Shown one piece after another: positions 15,158 through 21,127 of a stretch of DNA of 21,127 nucleotides. The translations under genes were made by a program, and so were the position numbers. Source of the stretch: JACQCV01 sp964634555 (GTDB lineage: Bacteria > Patescibacteriota > Minisyncoccia > Phycocordibacterales > UBA12445); the NCBI GenBank assembly GCA_964634555.1, contig CAZWJJ010000014.1, positions 1 through 21,127 of the forward strand, given 5' to 3'. Below the pieces are notes generated by a model, which worked only from the letters and a program-made list of their open reading frames with translations, was not told the origin of the DNA and did no database searches. Position 1 is the first letter of the stretch, and each line of letters begins with the position of its first letter.

Positions 15158-17101
15158 TTATTTTAGACAATCCCACTCAATTATATCGTCTGGATCGGTA
15201 GCTGTAGAATTGAAACTATCAAAAGCACCGTTGGATTCAAAATCGATCAGGTCATCGTTTATATCTCGCAGAAATTCTGATGGTAAATTGACCTTTTTTT
15301 GGCCAAAGATTGTGCGCATGTTCGCATACGATAGAAAAAGTTGGTCTTTAGCGCGGGTTAAGGCGACATAAAACAGCCGGCGTTCTTCTTCAGGATCGCT
15401 AATTTCCGTTTCGTTCATTTTTCTGTGAGGAAACAGGTCCTCTTCAAGGCCGGTGATAAAAACATAATTAAATTCAAGGCCCTTGGAGGCGTGGACAGTC
15501 ATCAGTTTGACACCATTTTGCTGTTGTATTAGCGAATCTTGATCGGAAAGCAACGAGGTTTCGGTCAGGAATTTATCTGCCGCTTCATCAGGCGGTAAAA
15601 AATCATATTTAGAGGCGATTGTTACTAATTCTTTGAGGTTTTCGATGCGCTCTTGGCCTTCATCCCCTTCTAATTTCAGCGCTTCAGACATGCCGGAATT
15701 TTTAACGATGAATTTTATCGAATCGGAAAGTTTTTCTCGCAGAATGACTTCGCGAAACCCGGCCGACATGGCACGAAATTCACGAAGTTTTAGTTGTAAT
15801 CTTTCCGGCAGGACTGTTTCTTGTCCCACGGCTATTTTATTGAAAGATACATCTCCGATACCGCGTGGCGGAATGTTTATGATCCTCTCCATGCTTTGTA
15901 AATCGCTGGGATTTAAGGCGTATTTCATGAGGGCCACAATATCTTTCACTTCTTTTCGGTCGTAAAATTTGGTGCCGAGCATCTGATAAGCGACATTGCC
16001 TCGCAGGAATTTTTCTTCTAAGATGCGTGATTGAAAATTTGCTCTATAAAGTACGGCGATTTGGTCCGGGCGGACGCCATCTCGCATCAGAAGTTTAATT
16101 TTTTCAACAACCCAACGTGCCTCATCTGCTTCATCAAAAGCTCCATAGACTGTAATTTTATCGCCATTTTTTCGGCTGGTAAAAAGATTTTTCTCTTTGC
16201 GTTGCTTGTTCTTTTTTATGATTTCATTGGCCGCATCGAGGATCGTCTTGGTTGAACGGTAGTTTTCTTCGAGCAAAACAGTTTTGGTACCGGGAAAATT
16301 GTCTTCAAAGTTCAAGATATTTTTGTAATCGGCCTGGCGCCAGCTGTAAATAGCCTGATCGGAATCGCCGACGACGCAGATATTTCCGTGTTTTTGGGCC
16401 AAAATCTTGGAAAGTTCATATTGAGCGGTGTTTGTGTCCTGATATTCGTCGATATGGACGTATTTCCAGAGATTTTGGTAATAATTGCGAATATTTTCAT
16501 TGTCACGCAAGAGAAACAGAGGTTTTTGGATCAGGTCATCGAAGTCGAAGGCTTTTTGTTCGCGCAACTTTGTCTCATATTTTTCCCAAACTTTATGCGC
16601 CATCTCAGCAAAGAAACTTTTTTCCGCGCGTAGGGCGAAATCAGCCGGTGTGCGTAATTTATTCTTCTCTTTAGAGATCAGATTTTGGACAGCTGAAGGA
16701 TTGAATTCTTTGGTGCTGATTCCAAGCTCTTTGGCGCATTTTTTTATCAGCGACTGAGATTCGTCTTTATCAAGTATGGAAAAATAGCGGCTGACGCCAA
16801 GTGTCTGAGCATTTTCTTTTAAAATTAGGACGCCTAATGAATGAAAAGTAGAAATGAGCGGCAGAGTTGCGGGATTTTCTACAAGCTTCTCAACGCGATC
16901 GCGCATCTCTTTGGCGGCTTTGTTGGTGAAAGTTACAGCTAAAATATTGCGCGGATCAACTCCGCCGGCGATCAAATGCGCAATTCGATGAGTCACAGTC
17001 TTTGTCTTCCCTGCTCCGGCGCCGGCAATGATCAAAAGCGGTCCATCTTTATGCAAAACCGCTTCTTTTTGTTCATTATTTAATCCGTCGAGATAATTCA
17101 T
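15158..17101 (-). CDS. pcrA: UvrD/PcrA-like superfamily 1 DNA helicase
   Basis: This is a 3'-5' SF1A helicase of the UvrD/PcrA/Rep group, acting in nucleotide excision repair, replication restart or removal of recombinase from DNA. All motifs are present in the 647 residues: Q motif LNNEQKEAV (7-15), Walker A GAGAGKT (27-33), Ia AVTFTNKAAKEM (55-66), II HIDEYQDTN (216-224), III VVGDSDQAIYSWRQAD (243-258), IV LEENYRST (277-284), V LMTVHASKGLEF (533-544), and VI EEERRLFYVALTRAK (571-585). Motif II has DEYQD where DEFQD is usual. The protein ends about 60 residues after motif VI, so the long C-terminal extension of PcrA/UvrD (usual length about 720-750) is shortened. UvrD, PcrA and Rep cannot be separated from sequence alone. 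A possible leaderless promoter precedes it. Confidence 0.92.
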   Translation of the reverse strand: MNYLDGLNNEQKEAVLHKDGPLLIIAGAGAGKTKTVTHRIAHLIAGGVDPRNILAVTFTNKAAKEMRDRVEKLVENPATLPLISTFHSLGVLILKENAQTLGVSRYFSILDKDESQSLIKKCAKELGISTKEFNPSAVQNLISKEKNKLRTPADFALRAEKSFFAEMAHKVWEKYETKLREQKAFDFDDLIQKPLFLLRDNENIRNYYQNLWKYVHIDEYQDTNTAQYELSKILAQKHGNICVVGDSDQAIYSWRQADYKNILNFEDNFPGTKTVLLEENYRSTKTILDAANEIIKKNKQRKEKNLFTSRKNGDKITVYGAFDEADEARWVVEKIKLLMRDGVRPDQIAVLYRANFQSRILEEKFLRGNVAYQMLGTKFYDRKEVKDIVALMKYALNPSDLQSMERIINIPPRGIGDVSFNKIAVGQETVLPERLQLKLREFRAMSAGFREVILREKLSDSIKFIVKNSGMSEALKLEGDEGQERIENLKELVTIASKYDFLPPDEAADKFLTETSLLSDQDSLIQQQNGVKLMTVHASKGLEFNYVFITGLEEDLFPHRKMNETEISDPEEERRLFYVALTRAKDQLFLSYANMRTIFGQKKVNLPSEFLRDINDDLIDFESNGAFDSFNSTATDPDDIIEWDCLK

Positions 17102-17108
17102 CTCAGTA

Positions 17109-17117
17109 AATATATCA
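17109..17117 (-). promoter_or_regulatory. Possible leaderless promoter of the helicase gene
   Basis: The minus strand reads TGATATATT, an extended -10 with TATATT ending 7 nt before the ATG at 17101. Transcription would start at or next to the start codon. It lies just downstream of the terminator of the preceding gene, so a separate promoter is expected here. No clear -35 is seen. Confidence 0.4.
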
Positions 17118-17131
17118 TATAAATGTTAGAT

Positions 17132-17156
17132 AAATAAAAAAGCCCCATTTGGGGCC
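17132..17156 (-). terminator. Intrinsic terminator after zinc-ribbon gene
   Basis: On the minus strand a GCCCC-AAAT-GGGGC hairpin (17142-17155) is followed at once by six T (17141-17136) and further A/T. It starts 6 bp after the stop of the zinc-ribbon protein and would end that transcript before the helicase gene. It is the clearest intrinsic terminator in the window. Confidence 0.75.
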
Positions 17157-17161
17157 GGTGG

Positions 17162-18331
17162 TTATCTGAATTTTGGCACAAAGCCGAAGAGTTCGAGGCA
17201 TTTTTTCTCGTATTCTGCATTATCTTTGAAATTAATACCTTCACAAAAACCGGATTCTTTGTCGCCGAATTTGATTTTAAGTGTTTCTTGTTTTTCTCGA
17301 ATCTCGTCCCATTTGTACCATTGTCGGCTGTTGTAGCCAATCTTGAGTTCGAGCCGGTATGATACCTGGCTATCTTCTTGTACTTTTGGAAAGACTCTGA
17401 TGACCTCGGCCAAGCCGCCATGAAGATATTTTATGCGCGGAATGAGTGCATCTTCCGGTAGGTCGTAGAATTTACAATAGCCTTCACTGTCTGCATTATA
17501 AAAATAGTCGCTTTCGTAATGCACAGTGTCTACATAAACCTTCTGGCCTGTTTTGGGAATAGTATAATCAGTTATCACAATGGATGCCCGACTACTGCCG
17601 AATTCTTTAGAAAGTTTTTCTTGCATCGGTGCCAGGTCTTCCCAATAATAAGTTTGACGGTTGTGTTCTTCTGTGAAAATTCTGAATCCAGATCTATTTT
17701 TACGTAAGAGTCCTGGGCCGACATAAGTTATGGCCTCGACTATTGCTAGCCCGCCGATTAATGCACTGTCGCTCGCTACATATATTTCCGTGCCGAGTCC
17801 TGGCTGAGTAATACTGGTATCTTCAATAAATATTGAAGTTGATTGACGGGCTTTGGCGGCCAAGTATTCTGGAAGAGTAAATCTTTTTCGATCCCGAATA
17901 TAACACCAGTTTATTTTGTTTAGTCGATAGAAGAGATCATCTAGGGGGTCTTTGTGTGCCCTATTTCTCGGCGGAGATTCTGAAAACGGAAAAACGACTA
18001 GGCATTTTTCACAGGCAAAAAGATGTGTCCAGCTGCGGCGAGTAGATCTAGTATCTGTGAGAGGCCTGCCTTCTTGGAGAAAAATTAATTTTGTTGAACA
18101 GGCCGGACAGACTTCATATCTCGGATCTGATTCCTTCCGCTTGAGTTCGTTATCCCATTGTCCATAGCTGAACCTTTTGTTGTAGCTATTTTTATTCCAA
18201 CGAAGTTCATCCGAGCTTGTTTTGGGCGGTATTTCATATATTGAATTGCAGCTTTTACAGCCAAATATTTTTCTTCCGTACTGCCCGTCTCCCATTGCTC
18301 TTAATCTTTTGGAACACTCAGGACAGTTCAT
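17162..18331 (-). CDS. Double zinc-ribbon protein with duplicated C-terminal unit
   Basis: I do not recognise a named family. The 389-aa product has two zinc-ribbon-like knuckle pairs: C3/C6 with C25/C28, and C75/C78 with C107/C110. After a linker the rest looks like a tandem duplication. Residues about 192-245 and 304-356 share a GGLA start, a beta-rich middle, an aromatic YYWEDL / WYKWDE turn, an EKL / ETL helix and a final F-G. No catalytic motif or membrane segment is visible, so it is probably a cytoplasmic nucleic-acid- or protein-binding protein. It has the only strong Shine-Dalgarno I see in the window and its own terminator, so it is a single-gene unit. It diverges from the coiled-coil gene at 18425. 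Confidence 0.8.
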   Translation of the reverse strand: MNCPECSKRLRAMGDGQYGRKIFGCKSCNSIYEIPPKTSSDELRWNKNSYNKRFSYGQWDNELKRKESDPRYEVCPACSTKLIFLQEGRPLTDTRSTRRSWTHLFACEKCLVVFPFSESPPRNRAHKDPLDDLFYRLNKINWCYIRDRKRFTLPEYLAAKARQSTSIFIEDTSITQPGLGTEIYVASDSALIGGLAIVEAITYVGPGLLRKNRSGFRIFTEEHNRQTYYWEDLAPMQEKLSKEFGSSRASIVITDYTIPKTGQKVYVDTVHYESDYFYNADSEGYCKFYDLPEDALIPRIKYLHGGLAEVIRVFPKVQEDSQVSYRLELKIGYNSRQWYKWDEIREKQETLKIKFGDKESGFCEGINFKDNAEYEKKCLELFGFVPKFR

Positions 18332-18340
18332 AATTTCTAG

Positions 18341-18346
18341 CCTCCT
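18341..18346 (-). promoter_or_regulatory. Strong Shine-Dalgarno of zinc-ribbon gene
   Basis: The minus strand reads AGGAGG, 9 nt before the ATG at 18331. It is a full consensus ribosome binding site and fixes this start. Every other gene start in the window lacks a comparable site. Confidence 0.8.
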
Positions 18347-18407
18347 TTTTCAATGAGCAGGTTAATCTTATTGGAGTCTGTATTATTTCTCTAACATTTC
18401 AATCCGT

Positions 18408-18415
18408 TATATAAT
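18408..18415 (+). promoter_or_regulatory. Promoter -10 for coiled-coil gene, near-leaderless
   Basis: TATAAT at 18410-18415 lies 9 nt before the ATG at 18425, so the transcript would have a leader of only about 1-4 nt. No convincing -35 is present at 16-18 bp. No ribosome binding site could fit. Confidence 0.5.
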
Positions 18416-18424
18416 TATGGGCAT

Positions 18425-18826
18425 ATGAACAATATTGAAGCGGAGATTGCCGATCTGACGGCTAAAATTGCGGAAAAAAGAAAACAGCTGGAGGCTGGTA
18501 GGGGTGTCGTGGAAGAACGTGAAGTGGTTAAAGCTGTTTTAGGTGAACAGATCAGCAAAGCTGTGCCTCAAACCACAACAACTTCGGTCACACCAATAGT
18601 TAGTGTAACTTCTATTTCTCCATCCTCATCTAGTAAGAGCTATCTCGATTCTCTCGATTCTGAAAGCCGGGCGACGATCGATCAGCTAGTAGAATCTGTT
18701 TATGTTAATGGCCTCGATAAAACCCTGAAAAATCTTGATATGCAAGAGCCTTTTATTATTGATACTTTTCATGATGTTTTGACAGATAAGTTGTACGTTG
18801 ATCTAAAAAAACGCGGGTTGATATAG
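18425..18826 (+). CDS. Small coiled-coil protein upstream of coupling protein
   Basis: This 133-aa hypothetical protein has no signal or membrane segment. Residues 1-45 form a charged coiled coil (IEAEIADLTAKIAEKRKQLE). A Ser/Thr/Val-rich linker (about 48-70) is followed by a compact helical C-terminal domain (about 72-133) ending in FHDVLTDKLYVDLKKRGLI. I recall proteins with similar endings just upstream of VirD4-like ATPase genes in CPR genomes, so a role with the coupling protein is plausible, for instance as a cytoplasmic adaptor. That link is recollection and context, not proof. It is divergent from the zinc-ribbon gene and separated from the DUF8128 gene by 180 bp holding a repeat and a promoter. 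Confidence 0.75.
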   Translation: MNNIEAEIADLTAKIAEKRKQLEAGRGVVEEREVVKAVLGEQISKAVPQTTTTSVTPIVSVTSISPSSSSKSYLDSLDSESRATIDQLVESVYVNGLDKTLKNLDMQEPFIIDTFHDVLTDKLYVDLKKRGLI

Positions 18827-18829
18827 TTG

Positions 18830-18967
18830 GAGATTGCTTCGTCGAATGCTCCTCGCAATGACAGTGATGGTTTGATGAGATCGCTTCGCATTGCTCGCAA
18901 TGACCCAAAACCTGTAGTAATGATGCTGAATTGTCATTGCGAGGAGTTTTTACGACGAAGCAATCTC
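18830..18967. repeat. Compound inverted-repeat locus B, 138 bp
   Basis: A forward unit (18830-18863), a second degenerate forward unit (18877-18904) and an inverted unit (18932-18967) make a structured element. The outer arms GAGATTGCTTCGTCG (18830-18844) and CGACGAAGCAATCTC (18953-18967) pair over 15 bp without mismatch. The inner arms CTCCTCGCAATGACA (18849-18863) and TGTCATTGCGAGGAG (18932-18946) pair over another 15 bp. The units are those of locus A. The element starts 4 bp after the coiled-coil gene and ends 21 bp before the next promoter core. It may be a palindromic intergenic repeat (REP/BIME-like) or a small non-autonomous mobile element. Confidence 0.88.
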
Positions 18968-18988
18968 GTTAATAAAGATAAGTAGAAA

Positions 18989-19000
18989 AGTGCTATAATT
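18989..19000 (+). promoter_or_regulatory. Promoter of DUF8128/VirD4 gene (extended -10)
   Basis: AGTGCTATAATT contains a perfect extended -10 (TGCTATAAT, TATAAT at 18994-18999). Only 7 nt separate it from the ATG at 19007, so the message would be leaderless. It is identical over 12 nt to the T4SS cluster promoter at 14105-14116 (minus). Confidence 0.6.
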
Positions 19001-19006
19001 AATTTA

Positions 19007-20005
19007 ATGTCAAATTATATAGATATTAGTTTGATCTCTCTGCCGATCGCCGGTGGAATTGCAGCCGGCATTGTGGCGTTTATTATCGCAATTATTTTTA
19101 TTAGGAGTAGGCGTCGGGTTAATGTTCTAAAAAACATGACCCTACTTTCTGTGCGAGTACCAAAGGCGACAGAAGAACAGCAAAAAGAGGGTCCGATTAA
19201 GCAGATAAATCTAACGGAACAACTTTTTTCTGCCCTCGCTTCAATAAAAGAGTCGATCATTTTTGAAGTTTCGGTGACCCATACCAGTGAATCGATAAGT
19301 TTTTATTTGACTGTGCCAAAACAGTACACAGATTTTGCCCAAAGACAGATTCAGGGACTTTTCCCGGATGCTAAAGTTGACGAAGTGCAGGATTATAATA
19401 TTTTTGGCCACAATAGTGCCGCGTCTTCAGCTTTTTTGACACTTGGCGACAGTTACATCTTGCCGATTCGAACTTATAAAGAGGCCGAGGTGGATACTTT
19501 TGCGCCGATTATCAGTACTTTTTCTAAACTTCGAGAGGTTGGCGAGGGTGCATCGCTACAAATTGTGATGAAGCCGGCCGATGAGTCTTATAAAAAGTTG
19601 GTTACTTATGGTATTGAGGAGTTGAAAAAAGGTGTTCCATTAAAAAAGGTTTTGAAGCTCGGTGCCGTCTCTTTCGGTGAGATTGGTAAAGAATTTGCCA
19701 AAGAGGTTAAGAAATTTGTTTTTCCTGAAGCTGTAAAAGAAGAAAAGGATAAGATTGTTGATGATGAGGCGGTTAAAGCTTTGCAGGCCAAGATTTCTAA
19801 ACAGCTTTTTGATGTTAACGTACGGATTGCTACATCCGGGCAGTCGCAAGATTCGGCTGAAGATATTTTGCTTTCGATTGCAGGCTCATTTGCTCAATTC
19901 GGCGCGCCGGTCAGAAATGAATTAAAAATGGTTAAGACAGATAAGCGCAATTTTAAAAAGAGCTTTTTGGATTTTTCATTTGAGAATTTCAATTCGCTCC
20001 AATAA
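19007..20005 (+). CDS. DUF8128-like domain of T4SS coupling protein, cut by stop
   Basis: This 332-aa product has one N-terminal membrane helix (about 12-33) followed by a basic stop-transfer (RSRRR) and a cytoplasmic alpha/beta domain (about 60-330). I recognise it as the DUF8128-type region that in CPR genomes normally precedes a VirD4/TraG ATPase domain in one polypeptide. The frame ends at TAA 20003-20005. The codons after that stop, up to the N run, still read as a typical continuation (LFLNTTETVSFFH; relatives as I recall have an LNTEE-x-A-x-x-x-H pattern). So this is probably the 5' part of one gene whose ATPase part begins before 20262. The break may be a sequencing error near a contig end, or a real nonsense mutation. 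The start is supported by the -10 box 7 nt upstream. Confidence 0.78.
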   Translation: MSNYIDISLISLPIAGGIAAGIVAFIIAIIFIRSRRRVNVLKNMTLLSVRVPKATEEQQKEGPIKQINLTEQLFSALASIKESIIFEVSVTHTSESISFYLTVPKQYTDFAQRQIQGLFPDAKVDEVQDYNIFGHNSAASSAFLTLGDSYILPIRTYKEAEVDTFAPIISTFSKLREVGEGASLQIVMKPADESYKKLVTYGIEELKKGVPLKKVLKLGAVSFGEIGKEFAKEVKKFVFPEAVKEEKDKIVDDEAVKALQAKISKQLFDVNVRIATSGQSQDSAEDILLSIAGSFAQFGAPVRNELKMVKTDKRNFKKSFLDFSFENFNSLQ

Positions 20006-20056
20006 CTGTTTTTAAATACTACTGAAACAGTTTCATTTTTTCACTGTCAGATTTAT

Positions 20057-20066
20057 NNNNNNNNNN
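20057..20066. other. Scaffold gap (10 N)
   Basis: A run of exactly ten N interrupts the coupling-protein gene. Fixed-length runs are usually placeholders, so the true distance and reading frame across it are unknown. Confidence 0.98.
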
Positions 20067-20217
20067 TTCCCCCCTCTTCCCTCGCCCGGTCCTTTCTGAG
20101 CGCCCCTCGTTATATCGGTCGTCCACCTACGACGGATTCGTGTGGCTCGAAATCATCGTAGATGGCAAGATCGTTACCTTTTCGCAGGTGGGAATGTACC
20201 TGGACAGGCTGGGGAAG
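20067..20217. other. GC-rich stretch of doubtful origin beside the gap
   Basis: By eye about 56% G+C, starting with a C-rich run, clearly above the surrounding AT-rich genes. It shows no match I can make to the DUF8128-ATPase linker expected here. One frame (from 20068) stays open to a TGA at 20332-20334, with an ATG at 20140 (64 codons). That frame overlaps the convincing coupling-protein frame, so I do not call it a gene. It may be chimeric assembly sequence. The right boundary is approximate. Confidence 0.5.
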
Positions 20218-20243
20218 GATCCAAGATGTGAGTGGGCATCTAA

Positions 20244-21127
20244 GATCGAGGCGGATGCACAGAAAATTTGCGGAAGGATGGTGTTTTTATCGGGGAAAGT
20301 GTTTATCGCGGAGATACCAGATCTGTCCGCATGACAGATGATGATCGCCGTCGACATCTTTATGTTATCGGTCAAACCGGCACCGGTAAGTCGCAAACAA
20401 TGCTTCGAATGGCGATCCAAGATATGCAAGCCGGAAAGGGGTGTTGTTTGATGGACGCCCATGGTGAATTGGCAGACGATATGCTTTCTCTTGTGCCACC
20501 GGAGAGAATAAATGATGTTATTTACTTTGATCCGGGCGATCTTAGTCGGCCGATGGGTATAAACATGTTGGAGTTTGATCCGAGCAAGCCGGAACAGAAG
20601 ACATTTATCGTAAATGAAATTCAGGCCATCTTTAATAAGCTTTTCGATAAGGCTTCGATGGGGCCGATGTTCGAACAGTATATGAGAAATACCTTGATAT
20701 TACTGATGGAAGATTCTGTAAACGAACCTTGCACTTTAATGGAGGTGCCAAGAGTTTTCAGCGATGATGCCTATAGAAATAGAAAGTTGGCGCGAATAAA
20801 TAATCCAACGGTTATTGATTTTTGGGAAAAAGAAGCGGCAAAAGCGACCGGAGATTGGTCGCTGGCAAATATGGGAGTTTATATCGCCACAAAATTTGGT
20901 AATTTTACGGCTAATGATTATATGCGCCCGATAATTGGCCAGCCAAAATCAGCTTTTAACTTCAGGCAGATAATGGATGAGGGTAAAATTTTACTGGTAA
21001 ATCTTTCAAAAGGCAGGATCGGCGAATTGAATCAAGAACTGCTTGGCATGTTGATCGTCGGTAAGATAACGATGGCGGCGCTTTCTCGCGCTGATACGCC
21101 GGACAAATCGAAGCTGAAAGATTTTTA
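20244..21127 (+). CDS. VirD4/TraG-like T4SS coupling ATPase (partial)
   Basis: VirD4/TraG/TraD coupling proteins are hexameric membrane-bound ATPases that bring DNA or protein substrates to the T4SS channel. The frame opens after a stop at 20241 and runs off the right edge (294 codons). Its first ATG is at 20331, but homologous-looking sequence starts earlier (ENLRKDGVFIGESVYRG from about 20256), so the real start is upstream, probably at 19007. Visible are RRRHLYVIG, Walker A GQTGTGKS (20367-20390), the second strand with DAHGEL, a VIYFDPGDLSRPMGINMLE stretch typical of the CPR form, and ILLVNLSKGRIGELNQELLG near the end. Walker B and the sensor region should lie beyond the window. DAHGEL replaces the more usual DPHGDL. 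Confidence 0.85.

Noticed and set aside
14165..18967. Repeat units as a CRISPR array
   Set aside because: Units are few, inverted relative to one another, differ in length and have no regular spacers or cas genes.
20140..20334. 64-codon plus-strand open frame starting at ATG 20140
   Set aside because: It overlaps the convincing coupling-ATPase frame, begins in the doubtful GC-rich stretch and has no recognisable motif.
1..21127. UGA-as-glycine code (Gracilibacteria/Absconditabacteria type)
   Set aside because: rsmA ends properly at TGA and the main genes read through without in-frame TGA codons.
268..21127. Integrative conjugative element
   Set aside because: No relaxase, integrase, attachment sites or tRNA border are visible, and housekeeping genes lie inside the region.

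Overview
The window looks like a fragment of a Candidatus Patescibacteria (Candidate Phyla Radiation, CPR) chromosome. This is inferred from gene content: PrgI, a TraC-like protein, VirB4, a VirB6 with a very long tail, a two-helix T4SS pilin and a DUF8128-type coupling ATPase form a set I associate with CPR genomes. Other signs agree: AT-rich DNA, tight packing, near absence of Shine-Dalgarno sites and standard stop codons (TAA, TAG and TGA all end genes, so this is not the UGA=Gly code). I cannot fix the phylum below that level.

Layout. Positions 2-265 (+) are the 3' end of a YidC/Oxa1 insertase. It converges on an eleven-gene minus-strand cluster (14090 down to 268). In transcription order: membrane-anchored helical protein, 947-aa secreted protein, VirB6-like channel, small cytoplasmic protein, PrgI, TraC-like protein, VirB4 ATPase, small membrane protein, secreted Ig-like protein, VirB2/TrbC-like pilin, membrane-anchored propeller-like protein. 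Spacings are mostly 0-15 bp or overlapping, and the only sizeable internal gap (97 bp) carries a possible second promoter. Next come a compound inverted-repeat locus (14165-14280), then rsmA, a UvrD/PcrA helicase and a zinc-ribbon protein, all on the minus strand. From 18425 the strand switches to plus: a small coiled-coil protein, a second repeat locus (18830-18967), a DUF8128-like membrane protein, a run of 10 N, and the ATPase domain of a VirD4/TraG coupling protein that runs off the window.

How the genes fit together. The two halves make a reduced single-membrane-style type IV secretion apparatus. It has a coupling ATPase (VirD4-like), an assembly/transport ATPase (VirB4), an inner-membrane channel (VirB6, PrgI), a pilin (VirB2-like) and several large secreted or anchored proteins of unknown function. 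I see no relaxase, VirB11, VirB7/9/10, integrase or transposase, so it is not obviously a conjugative element; DNA uptake, DNA exchange or host attachment are possibilities, not conclusions. The cluster head and the DUF8128/VirD4 gene share an identical 12-nt extended -10 promoter core, each just downstream of a repeat locus, which suggests coordinated expression of the two halves.

Caveat. The coupling-protein gene is broken around 20003-20262 by an in-frame stop, the N run, a GC-rich stretch that does not look native and an apparent frameshift. This looks more like a low-quality scaffold join than biology.
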